From an uncultured Oligoflexia bacterium (lineage in GTDB: Bacteria > Bdellovibrionota > Bacteriovoracia > Bacteriovoracales > Bacteriovoracaceae): a stretch of DNA of 58,661 nt. Position numbers and translations under genes: made by a program. The notes under the pieces are model-generated. The model made no database searches. It saw only the letters and a list, made by a program, of their open reading frames with translations, and had not been told where the DNA came from. Shown in pieces: positions 1 through 7,706 of the stretch (the stretch's first letter is position 1; the number at the start of each line of letters is the position of its first letter). The stretch is from NCBI GenBank assembly GCA_950061135.1, contig CATLVU010000004.1:1-58661 (forward strand), read 5' to 3'.

Positions 1-1
1 T

Positions 2-2158
2 CTTATACACTCGCTTAACATTGACGAAAAAAATAGTTCAAAATCAGATGTGATACATCCCGCCCATAAAGATATAGATCAATTTGAAAATGATATTAGA
101 CACGCGGAAGTTAATTCAAAATCTTCGGATAACTTTGTTGATGTTATGATCGTTTATACGGCAGCAGCTGCAGCTCTAGATGATGATATTGAAAACACAA
201 TTGCAACGAGAGTAGATACTATTAATGGATACTTAGAAGACAGCTGTGTAAATTACCGCTATAGATTAGTTCATACTCAACAGGTGGGTTATACCGAAGG
301 TTCTGGTATATCTGCTGATCTTAGTGAGTTGTATTCAGGTGCAAGTTTTGGCAATGATTCACTTGCAGCACTTAACTCTCTAAAGGCCACCTATGGTGCG
401 GATCTTGTCCAGATGCTGACAGATAATAATAACGAAGAAGATTTTTGCGGAATCGCTTACACAAACGAGGCTGGAGCATTTAATAATGTACGCTCCGTTA
501 GTATTAGTCAGTATGAGTGTGGACCACTCACAATGGCCCATGAGTTAGGTCATAATATGGGATTACAACATGATCTTTATCAAACTGATCAAGAAGACAG
601 CTCAGGAAGTTTTAATTATGAAGATGGTTTTGGTTATGTAGATCTTGCAAATAAAAAAAGAAGTATAATGGCCTATAATTCTCACTGTGCTAGGAATGGT
701 ATCTCCTGTGAAAGGTTAGGGTTGCATTCAAGTCCTAAAAAGAAACTAGACGGAGTAGAGTTCGGTATTGGGGGGGAAGCTGATACAGTAGGCTACTTAA
801 ATCGGAACTTTGGTTATGTCGCAAACTTCACAGACAAGGTAAGTGATTTCTCTCCTAGTATTGATAAAAATTGTGTGAAAAGTTCTCAACAAGAAGATGT
901 GCATTGCTTTATTGCTACCGCTGCAATGGGTTCTTATATGCAAGATGACGTTCAGGTTTTAAGAAAATTTCGAGATGATTTTTTGAAGCAATTTTCTCTA
1001 GGAAAGAGCTTTATTAATTTTTATTATGAATACTCACCATATCTCGCAAATAAAATTCAGCAAAATACGGTACTAAAATCTTTTGTAAGGTCTGTGGTAA
1101 AAACTGTTTCTTTTTTTATACAGTCTCCCTTGATTTTGTTGGGATTGCTTTTTGCTAGCTTATTATTTTTTATAAACTTTAAAGCAATCGCGATGCTCTT
1201 TTTATTAGTAACAGGAATTTATTTTTCAATTACAGATGTTAAAGCAGACACAGCAGTACCATCTATATTTTCTAATATGATTGGACAAAACCCTGCTACA
1301 AGACTGTTAATTAAGCATCCTATAATGCTGTCTTTTGACTATAAAAATATTAGCAATACTTCAGGAAACTTAGATGTCAGCGATAGCGAAAAAGGCTCAC
1401 AAATTAATTTATCAATTGGTACTTATACGCCTGCTTTTTATGTAGAAAGTACGCTTTATTCGGTTGAGAAAACTGTTTATAGCGAGTCAAGTGATGGGCT
1501 ATCCAGTATTGATCGAAACCTTGAAACATCTCAGTTCTTATTACAATCAGGACTTCAGATGAGTTTTTTAGGTCAAGTTGGAGCAAAATATCTAAAAGAA
1601 ACTGTTAGTGATAGTAAAGATTATTACTCTAAAGAAAGAACATTATTGGGTCTTGGAAACTCTGGGATGATAAGTTCATTTCGCTATGGTGTCGGTTTTG
1701 ATTATATAATTGAGGAAGGTGAGAACCTAGCAACTGCGAAATGGATCGAAACATATCTTGGTGTGGCATTGGGAAATTTCTCAGGTGCTAGCGGATACAC
1801 TTTTGAATATAGTTTAAGAAGACGTCCTGAAGTTATTGAGTCGGAAGGAACAAAGACAAATGTATACGGGGCAAAGCTCTCGCACCATTTAATTTATGAG
1901 ACTGCAGATTTAAAAATTCCAGCGATGGCAATTGAGAAGTTTCGTTTTAGTTATTCATTTGCAACTGAATCTAAAATTGGGCCCTTTATTGAAGATGATG
2001 TGAGAAGTTCAGGCTTTGGTATTGGATTTGGTGGAAATATACTAGTTATAAACGGTGCCTATATGGTTGAATACAACACTCTTACATACCAAAATGCGGC
2101 CACGACAAATGAAAGGTATATACTATTGAACCTTACTTGGGGGTTTTCTCAAGTCTAA
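2..2158 (+). CDS. Secreted zinc metalloprotease / CFI-box / beta-barrel fusion (5' end outside window)
   Basis: The frame is open to the left edge, so the gene starts outside the window; the GTG at 50 is only the first internal start-like codon. A reprolysin-like (M12-type) peptidase domain carries the zinc motif HELGHNMGLQHD, with the first His codon at 539. At 905 comes a CFI box (CFIATAAMGS), followed by the conserved LRKFRD and YYEYSP elements and a hydrophobic helix (about 1110-1250). This is the layout of CFI-box-CTERM surface proteins. Unusually the frame continues: a second hydrophobic stretch ending VKA/DTA looks like an internal signal peptide, and about 300 residues of alternating beta-strand sequence follow, like an outer-membrane barrel. 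Peptidase and CFI box are clear; the barrel is inference. The next gene is convergent, 2 bases away. Confidence 0.8.
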   Translation, partial: LIHSLNIDEKNSSKSDVIHPAHKDIDQFENDIRHAEVNSKSSDNFVDVMIVYTAAAAALDDDIENTIATRVDTINGYLEDSCVNYRYRLVHTQQVGYTEGSGISADLSELYSGASFGNDSLAALNSLKATYGADLVQMLTDNNNEEDFCGIAYTNEAGAFNNVRSVSISQYECGPLTMAHELGHNMGLQHDLYQTDQEDSSGSFNYEDGFGYVDLANKKRSIMAYNSHCARNGISCERLGLHSSPKKKLDGVEFGIGGEADTVGYLNRNFGYVANFTDKVSDFSPSIDKNCVKSSQQEDVHCFIATAAMGSYMQDDVQVLRKFRDDFLKQFSLGKSFINFYYEYSPYLANKIQQNTVLKSFVRSVVKTVSFFIQSPLILLGLLFASLLFFINFKAIAMLFLLVTGIYFSITDVKADTAVPSIFSNMIGQNPATRLLIKHPIMLSFDYKNISNTSGNLDVSDSEKGSQINLSIGTYTPAFYVESTLYSVEKTVYSESSDGLSSIDRNLETSQFLLQSGLQMSFLGQVGAKYLKETVSDSKDYYSKERTLLGLGNSGMISSFRYGVGFDYIIEEGENLATAKWIETYLGVALGNFSGASGYTFEYSLRRRPEVIESEGTKTNVYGAKLSHHLIYETADLKIPAMAIEKFRFSYSFATESKIGPFIEDDVRSSGFGIGFGGNILVINGAYMVEYNTLTYQNAATTNERYILLNLTWGFSQV

Positions 2159-2160
2159 GC

Positions 2161-2634
2161 TTATTTCTTCTTGATATATAAGGTTTTAGTAACTAGAGCG
2201 ACCTTGTCACCTTGTTCATCAAAAATATAGGTTTTAAACACAGGCTTTAATGGGTCACCCTTTTTTGCATCAGATTTAATTTTTTTAATCTCATCCTCTG
2301 CAATATGAAAACTTGCAGTTACTTTTCCTCTACCTGGCTTAATAAATTTTATAGTGGCAGCTTGATCCCAAACAATATAGGACTTACCTAGTTGTGCGAT
2401 CATGATAAACATATAAAACGGGTCACACATTGAATACAGGCTACCGCCAAAATGAGTGCCGACATAATTTGTATTGTATTTTGTCTGCTTCATCTCTACT
2501 TTTACGTAGCTACATTTTTCATCAATATAACTGACCTTGATTCCTGATGCTAAGTAGGGAGGCCAAAAAGAGATAAGTTTTAAAACAGTTCTGGGAGAAG
2601 CAATTTTATTTAGATTTGGAATTTTTTTAAGCAT
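2161..2634 (-). CDS. DUF4442 / hotdog-fold thioesterase-like protein
   Basis: A protein of 157 aa resembling the DUF4442 branch of the hotdog thioesterase superfamily (PaaI/YiiD-C-like). The central segment has the family's helix-entry pattern around THFGGSLYSMCDPFYMF, followed by WDQAATIKFIKPGRGKVTA strands. Length fits a single-domain, probably oligomeric hotdog enzyme acting on acyl thioesters; the substrate cannot be told. There is no signal peptide, so it should be cytoplasmic. It diverges from the kinase gene with 48 bases between the start codons, which must hold both promoters. Confidence 0.7.
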   Translation of the reverse strand: MLKKIPNLNKIASPRTVLKLISFWPPYLASGIKVSYIDEKCSYVKVEMKQTKYNTNYVGTHFGGSLYSMCDPFYMFIMIAQLGKSYIVWDQAATIKFIKPGRGKVTASFHIAEDEIKKIKSDAKKGDPLKPVFKTYIFDEQGDKVALVTKTLYIKKK

Positions 2635-2682
2635 GTATTCTCTCTCTATTCAAATAGATAATTCTTATGATAGCTTAATAAA

Positions 2683-3417
2683 ATGAAAGATAAAAGAATA
2701 GACAGCTTTAATCTGCCGAAAGGTAAAATTTTAGCAAATCGATTTATAGTTTTAGAGCTTCTAGGTTCTGGTTATGAAGGTGAGGTTTATAAAGTACAAG
2801 AATTACACACTAATATTGAAAGAGCTGTTAAGCTTTTTTTTCCTCACCGAAACTCACAATTTAAAATTAGTTCAAGATATGCAAAAAAATTAGATAAGTT
2901 AAAAGAGAGTTCAATTGTTATGGATTTTCTTTCACATGATATTATTCGATTAAAAGGTCATAAAGTGGCCTGTCTTACATCTGAATTGATTGTTGGAGAA
3001 TCTTTGGCCAACTTTGCAAAAAAACAAAAGGGGAAAAAACTGGCAGTTTTCCCTGCGATTCACTTATTATATTCCATTGTTTTAGGAGTTGAGTCTATTC
3101 ACCTTGAAGGTGAGTATCACGGAGACCTTCATACTGATAATATAATTATCAGAAAGTTTGGATTGGAATTTGACTTGAAAATCATTGATCTTCATCATTG
3201 GGGAGATTCTAAAAAAGATAATAGAGAAGAAGATATTATCAAAATAGTGAGAATCTTTTATGACATTTTAGGTGGAGCTAAGAACTATCATAAATTATCG
3301 CCTTCATTAAAATATATTATCTGTGGGCTTAAACGATCTATAATTTTACAACGATTCAAGACTATCAGCTCATTAAGGGCCCATCTTGAATGGATGGATT
3401 GGTCAGATGCAATTTGA
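2683..3417 (+). CDS. Serine/threonine protein kinase-like protein
   Basis: A compact 244-aa Hanks-type kinase fold. Visible motifs are a glycine loop (GSGYEGEVY, residues 28-36), the lysine of the VAIK-type strand (AVKLFF, K50), and a catalytic loop HGDLHTDN (146-153) with D148 and N153. The metal-binding DFG is replaced by DLH (D169), so the aspartate is kept but the Phe and Gly are not. The HGDLHxxN form resembles aminoglycoside-kinase-like and ABC1-like kinases. There is no membrane segment or sensor domain. It overlaps the next gene, a PP2C phosphatase, so the two probably form a reversible phosphorylation pair; targets are unknown. Confidence 0.75.
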   Translation: MKDKRIDSFNLPKGKILANRFIVLELLGSGYEGEVYKVQELHTNIERAVKLFFPHRNSQFKISSRYAKKLDKLKESSIVMDFLSHDIIRLKGHKVACLTSELIVGESLANFAKKQKGKKLAVFPAIHLLYSIVLGVESIHLEGEYHGDLHTDNIIIRKFGLEFDLKIIDLHHWGDSKKDNREEDIIKIVRIFYDILGGAKNYHKLSPSLKYIICGLKRSIILQRFKTISSLRAHLEWMDWSDAI

Positions 3418-4180
3418 ACATAAAAAAATCATTGTTGATATAAAAGATGATTATAAAGAGCTACTAGACTTTGAAAATTATCGTATAGGAGTTTTTAGTT
3501 CTCGGTGTAAAACTAAAACAAGTCAGGAAAACGAGGATTCTGTTTTTTTAAGTGCAAGTTCTCAAAAAGTTTTTCTAGGCGTTGCTGATGGTGCCGGTGG
3601 ACATCCAAGAGGAAGAGACGCATCTTTTACTGTTGCTGACTTCGTTTTTAGAAAACCGAATGATAATTGTATTGATATGATTGAGGATATTAATCGTGCA
3701 ATTTTGGATTTAAAAGTAGGCGCAAAAACAACACTTGCTATGATGACGATTCAAGATGAAATGGCGCGATTTTATTCAGTTGGGGACTCCGAGATAATAC
3801 ATTGGAATTCGCAAGGAGCAGAAGTTTACAAAAGTACACCTCATTCTTCAACCGGGCTGAAAATAGAAGCGGGAATTACATCTCAAGAAGAATCGTTACA
3901 TGATCCAGATCGCTATATTGTTAATAATTTATTGGGTGATGAATATATAAAAATTGAAACGACTAATAGAATACCGATCAAGAAAGGACATACTGTTTTA
4001 ATTGGTACAGATGGATTATTTGATAATTTAACTCACGAGGAATTAAATCAAGTGATTGCCAATGGAAACTTTGATAATGCCTTTGAAGACTTGGTAAATA
4101 TTTGTATTAAGCGATACGAAACAGAGTGGCTTAAAGACGATGATATTGGATTTGTTGTAGTGAAAAAAATTAAGGCCTAA
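3407..4180 (+). CDS. PP2C-family serine/threonine phosphatase
   Basis: A metal-dependent protein phosphatase of about 257 aa. Motifs in order are QENEDSVF (D44), GVADGAGGHPRGRD (D61, G62), TTLAMM, YSVGDSEIIHW (D127), LIGTDGLFDN and a closing DDIGFVVVKK. These are the metal-coordinating aspartates and the signature of the PPM/PP2C family. I chose the ATG at 3407, which overlaps the kinase stop by 11 bases; a TTG at 3386 would add seven residues without support. Overlap implies translational coupling with the kinase, whose product or substrates it probably dephosphorylates. No transmembrane segment is seen. Confidence 0.85.
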   Translation: MQFEHKKIIVDIKDDYKELLDFENYRIGVFSSRCKTKTSQENEDSVFLSASSQKVFLGVADGAGGHPRGRDASFTVADFVFRKPNDNCIDMIEDINRAILDLKVGAKTTLAMMTIQDEMARFYSVGDSEIIHWNSQGAEVYKSTPHSSTGLKIEAGITSQEESLHDPDRYIVNNLLGDEYIKIETTNRIPIKKGHTVLIGTDGLFDNLTHEELNQVIANGNFDNAFEDLVNICIKRYETEWLKDDDIGFVVVKKIKA

Positions 4181-4480
4181 CTAATGAAGATATTTTCGCT
4201 TAAGATTAAGATAGTTTTCTATCTGTTCTATTAGTTCTCCAACTTTTAATTTATTTTCTTTTATGGTTTCATTTTCAAGTTCAATGCTAAGTTTTTCTAA
4301 TGTATTAAAACCGTATGGCGCACTATAGCCTTTCCACTTATGTGCTATTGCTTTTATTTTTTGTAAGTTTTCAGCTTGGTAAAAAGACTTAATATCTTTT
4401 AGTTCTTGTACTCGATCATTATGGAAGTTTTGTGCGAAAACCTCTAGACCCTGAACAGCTTTTTCATTTGAGATATCCAT
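4181..4480 (-). CDS. HPt (histidine phosphotransfer) domain protein
   Basis: A 99-aa, all-helical single-domain protein. The segment HKWKGYSAPYGFNTLEKL matches the HPt signature H-x-x-K-G-x-S, with H47 the likely phospho-accepting histidine. A free-standing HPt relays phosphate between the receiver of a hybrid histidine kinase and a response regulator. The adjacent divergent gene is an OmpR-type regulator, a plausible partner, but no sensor kinase lies in the window. A ribosome site (AAGGGATC) precedes the start. Confidence 0.8.
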   Translation of the reverse strand: MDISNEKAVQGLEVFAQNFHNDRVQELKDIKSFYQAENLQKIKAIAHKWKGYSAPYGFNTLEKLSIELENETIKENKLKVGELIEQIENYLNLKRKYLH

Positions 4481-4567
4481 ATTGATCCCTTTTGACTTTT
4501 ATAGAATTAGTATGGCACATTTGTATAACTATGGCATTTGTGCTGTGTTAAGCAAGGGGGATTGCTT

Positions 4568-5257
4568 ATGAAAAAAATTTTATTAATAGAGGATACTAAA
4601 GAGATTTATCAAATGGTAGATCAATGTCTATCTAGTGCATTGACCTCATTAGATTGGGCACAAACTTTAAAAGAAGCAGAGCAAAAACTAGCTCAAAATG
4701 ACTTTGACTTAATTTTATTAGACCTTGAGCTTCCTGATGGAAACGGAATTTCACTATGTAGTACAATCTCAAATAAAAACCCACAGCTTCCAATATTCAT
4801 ATTAACTTCTCATGATAATTTATCAGAGAAGGTGTTAGGTTTTTCGGCAGGTGCAGAGGATTATATCACTAAGCCTTTTGATCCCATGGAATTAAAGGCC
4901 AGGATTGAAGCAAAGCTCAAAAAAGCAGAGTTACTTAAATCAGCTTCAGATGTTTTAAATTGGAAAGAAGTTAAGATCGATCGAACTGGTCAAATCGTCC
5001 AAGTTTTGGATTCAGGGCAGTACGTGAAGGTTGATTTAACTTCATTGGAGTTTAAGCTTTTAAGCTATTTTGCTGCCAGACCAAATGCAGTTATAGACCG
5101 AGAAACTCTTTTGAACAGTATCTGGGGAAAAGATGTACATGTCTATCCCAGATCAGTTGACACCCATGTAAGTAAATTAAGAAAAAAGCTAAGTCCCGTA
5201 TCGCATATCGTTGAATCAGTTCATGGAACGGGCTACAAGTTCTGTCCAACTAATTAA
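4568..5257 (+). CDS. OmpR/PhoB-type response regulator
   Basis: A 229-aa two-domain regulator. The receiver domain has the acidic pair E8/D9, the phosphorylation site D52 in LILLDLELPDG, the switch threonine in ILTSHDN and the lysine in ITKPFDP. The C-terminal winged helix (LTSLEFKLL, RSVDTHVSKLRKKL, VHGTGYKF) is typical Trans_reg_C DNA binding. The ATG at 4568 lies 7 bases after an AAGGGGG ribosome site; an upstream GTG at 4538 would put that site inside the gene. The HPt gene starts divergently 87 bases away. Confidence 0.9.
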   Translation: MKKILLIEDTKEIYQMVDQCLSSALTSLDWAQTLKEAEQKLAQNDFDLILLDLELPDGNGISLCSTISNKNPQLPIFILTSHDNLSEKVLGFSAGAEDYITKPFDPMELKARIEAKLKKAELLKSASDVLNWKEVKIDRTGQIVQVLDSGQYVKVDLTSLEFKLLSYFAARPNAVIDRETLLNSIWGKDVHVYPRSVDTHVSKLRKKLSPVSHIVESVHGTGYKFCPTN

Positions 5258-5264
5258 GGTGGGT

Positions 5265-5286
5265 GGACTTGCTCGAAAGCAAGTCC
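5265..5286. terminator. Perfect 9-bp hairpin after the response regulator
   Basis: GGACTTGCT and AGCAAGTCC pair perfectly around a CGAA loop, 8 bases after the regulator stop codon. No T-run follows, so it may be a weak terminator, an RNA-stabilising stem or part of a small RNA. A second 8-bp hairpin (CAGATAAA/TTTATCTG, 5315-5333) follows at once. Confidence 0.45.
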
Positions 5287-5473
5287 ATACAGGCAGGATT
5301 GGGAGAATATTAGGCAGATAAAGAATTTATCTGTGTTTAATTTTGCAGCTTGCCGCTAAAAATGACTTCTTTGTCTTGCGTAAATTTTGTGAATAAATCT
5401 GCACATTTTGATTGAAAATATCAGTTTTTTAACTAGTATGGTTTTATGTGGCAATTATCGTCTGGGAGGGAAT

Positions 5474-5911
5474 ATGTCGCTAAAAGATGCTTTACTAAAG
5501 GCCGGTTTCAATTCTACAAAAAAAGAAAACGACAGGGTTCCTAAGCGTAAAAAAGATCAAACAAAAACCCAGAAGCATCAATTTCACAGAAACTTTTGTG
5601 AAGTTTGTGAGGCGGTACACCCTGATGTTGAAAGATTTAAACATAGATCTCCTATTATTGATGGAGAGTGGATATGCCTAAACTGTGCAGATAAAAATGA
5701 GATTCATGATCAGTTTAGAATTACAAATCAAAGTGATGTAGCTCGCGCAAAACGTTATAGAAGATTTTACGGGCCTACTAAGGACTTTTCACAAGAAGGA
5801 AGGCCTGCTACGACCCAATCATCGCCAAATAAGGCCCCTCGCCATCAAGGGAATCACGGTAACAAGCGGCCAGAAAATAGAAATCCGAAGAAAAAAAACT
5901 TCAACCGATAA
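5474..5911 (+). CDS. Small basic zinc-ribbon protein, function unknown
   Basis: The ATG at 5474 follows a strong GGGAGGG ribosome site; an upstream TTG at 5408 is less likely. The 145-aa product starts SLKDALLKAGFNS, loosely like the start of DUF2058 (YaiL-type) nucleic-acid-associated proteins. It then has two CxxC pairs (CEVC and CLNC, about 25 residues apart) forming a probable zinc ribbon, and a very basic, disordered tail rich in K, R, N, P and Q. The charge and zinc ribbon suggest RNA or DNA binding. The DUF2058 resemblance is short and may be fortuitous. Confidence 0.6.
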   Translation: MSLKDALLKAGFNSTKKENDRVPKRKKDQTKTQKHQFHRNFCEVCEAVHPDVERFKHRSPIIDGEWICLNCADKNEIHDQFRITNQSDVARAKRYRRFYGPTKDFSQEGRPATTQSSPNKAPRHQGNHGNKRPENRNPKKKNFNR

Positions 5912-5951
5912 AAATACTCAAGTTTTAAGTATTTAAGCCGATAGATAGGGC

Positions 5952-7475
5952 ATGGATAGTGCTCTAAGTTCTTGTTTATTAATTGGTTCATTTATACTTT
6001 TTGTAAGTATTCTTTTAAGCAAGTCTTCAGAGAAGTTTGGAATGCCGTTATTGATAATCTTTATGATCTTGGGTGTTGCCATTGGAGATGAAGGTCTATC
6101 TCTTGTAAAGTTGAATGCAGATTTTAATTTAACTTATGGGCTAAGCTTAGTTGCCTTGTGTTTAATAATTTTTTCTGGTGGCCTACAAACAAAATTGTCC
6201 AATGCTAAACAAGTTATGGGTTCAGGTGTTTCCTTGTCGAGTTTGGGAATTCTTTTAACAACAGCTCTGATCGCAGCTTTTAGCTATACTATTTTTCAAA
6301 TTGAATTAAAACAAGCTCTATTGTTAGGAGCGATTTTATCTGCAACCGATGCAGCTGCAGTATTTTCTTTGCTTAGAAATAAAAACTCTCAAATTCAGAA
6401 AAAAGTTAAAGATGTCATCGAATTAGAGTCAGGAAGTAATGATCCAATGGCATATTTTTTAGTTACTTTCTTTTTGGGTACAGAATTTAACTTTTCAAGT
6501 AATTACTTTGCTATCGTCTCTCAGCTTTTAATTAATCCGATTTTAGGTCTTGGGGGAGGGTTTGTGCTCTTTAAAGCTTATAAGTGGATTAATGAAAAAA
6601 TCACACTTGAGTTTCAAGGACTATATCCATTACTTATATTAAGTTTTTTATTCCTCGCTTTTGCTGGAGTTAACAAAATTGGTGGGAATGGATTTTTGGC
6701 TGTTTACACTTTTGGTATGTTACTTGGAAATGCAAAGTTATCTCATAAAAAAACGTCATTAAGTTTTTTTGATGGAACTACTTGGCTTTTTCAAATAGGC
6801 TTATTTGTTTTACTTGGACTCCTCGTTTCTCCAGGCCGTTTAATTGAAGTAGCACCATATGCGATTGCCTTATCATTATTTTTACAATTTATTGCCAGAC
6901 CGTTAACAGTATTTATTTGTATGGCATTTTCTCCTTTTGGTTTTAAAGAAAAACTTTTAGTTTCTTGGTCCGGCCTTAAAGGGGCGACGTCCATTGTTTT
7001 TGCAAGCTTTGTTGCACAGTCGCTTGGAGGAGAGGTTTTATTTTTGTTTGATATTGTTTTCTTTGCGGTGATGCTATCCATATTGATTCAGGGAAGTACT
7101 GTTAAATTATTAGCAAAAAAATTAAACCTATACTACGAAGCAGTTCTTGATCCTGATTTTCCAGTAGATATGGAATTTCTAGAAAAAACAAAAAATGGAA
7201 TTAAAGAATATGCTTTGGCCAAAAGTGACTTTGCTGTAGGAAAAAAGTTAATTGATTTAGATCTTCCAATTGGGTCAGTTGTATTATTTATTAAAAGAGC
7301 AGGACTTTTTATAATTCCTGATGGAACAACAGAGTTTCAAGCTTGTGATAAAGTTTTACTAGTAACGAGTACTAAAGATGAAGTTGCAGATTGTATTGAA
7401 AAGTTTAAAAACCAAGAGAATACTGAACTTGATATAGATGAAAAAATTCTTAGCTTTAGCCAGAAAGCAGCCTGA
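5952..7475 (+). CDS. K+/H+ antiporter of the NhaP2/CvrA type
   Basis: A 507-aa CPA1-family cation/proton antiporter. About 12 hydrophobic segments fill residues 1-385, with the transport-site motifs SATDAAAVFS and ELESGSNDPMAYF. A soluble C-terminal RCK_C/TrkA_C-like domain follows (about 410-490: AVGKKLIDLDLPIGSVVLFI). E. coli NhaP2 carries a further CorC/HlyC-type domain that is absent here. It should exchange cytoplasmic K+ (or Na+) for protons under regulation by ligand binding to the RCK domain. The start is an ATG after AGATAGGGC. It stands alone. Confidence 0.85.
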   Translation: MDSALSSCLLIGSFILFVSILLSKSSEKFGMPLLIIFMILGVAIGDEGLSLVKLNADFNLTYGLSLVALCLIIFSGGLQTKLSNAKQVMGSGVSLSSLGILLTTALIAAFSYTIFQIELKQALLLGAILSATDAAAVFSLLRNKNSQIQKKVKDVIELESGSNDPMAYFLVTFFLGTEFNFSSNYFAIVSQLLINPILGLGGGFVLFKAYKWINEKITLEFQGLYPLLILSFLFLAFAGVNKIGGNGFLAVYTFGMLLGNAKLSHKKTSLSFFDGTTWLFQIGLFVLLGLLVSPGRLIEVAPYAIALSLFLQFIARPLTVFICMAFSPFGFKEKLLVSWSGLKGATSIVFASFVAQSLGGEVLFLFDIVFFAVMLSILIQGSTVKLLAKKLNLYYEAVLDPDFPVDMEFLEKTKNGIKEYALAKSDFAVGKKLIDLDLPIGSVVLFIKRAGLFIIPDGTTEFQACDKVLLVTSTKDEVADCIEKFKNQENTELDIDEKILSFSQKAA

Positions 7476-7476
7476 A

Positions 7477-7620
7477 TTAGTCGGCTTTTATAGTGTCTTT
7501 TATTATATTAATCTGAATCGTATCTAAATTCTTATTCTTTGATTTTTTATCTGATTGAATTGACTCAGCGAATATTTTAAAATTTAACAGCAAAAAAAGT
7601 ACAAGTATTATCTTTATCAA
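7477..7620 (-). CDS. Putative 47-aa secreted small protein
   Basis: On the minus strand a TTG start at 7620 follows an AAAGGA ribosome site by 7 bases. It opens a 47-aa frame beginning MIKIILVLFLLLNFKIFAES, which has the n-, h- and c-regions of a signal peptide and a plausible cleavage site after FA. The mature part is about 28 residues, rich in K, N, I and D, ending IIKDTIKAD. The stop lies 1 base from the antiporter stop (convergent), and the start diverges from the nhaC-type gene. Function unknown; it could be chance, but start site, signal peptide and tight fit favour a gene. Confidence 0.45.
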   Translation of the reverse strand: MIKIILVLFLLLNFKIFAESIQSDKKSKNKNLDTIQINIIKDTIKAD

Positions 7621-7706
7621 TTTTAATCCTTTTATTTTCGAACATTTACAAAGTATAATGTGTATTGTTACGTGTCAATACTTAACCGATAAAAAAGGTA
7701 TAAATT

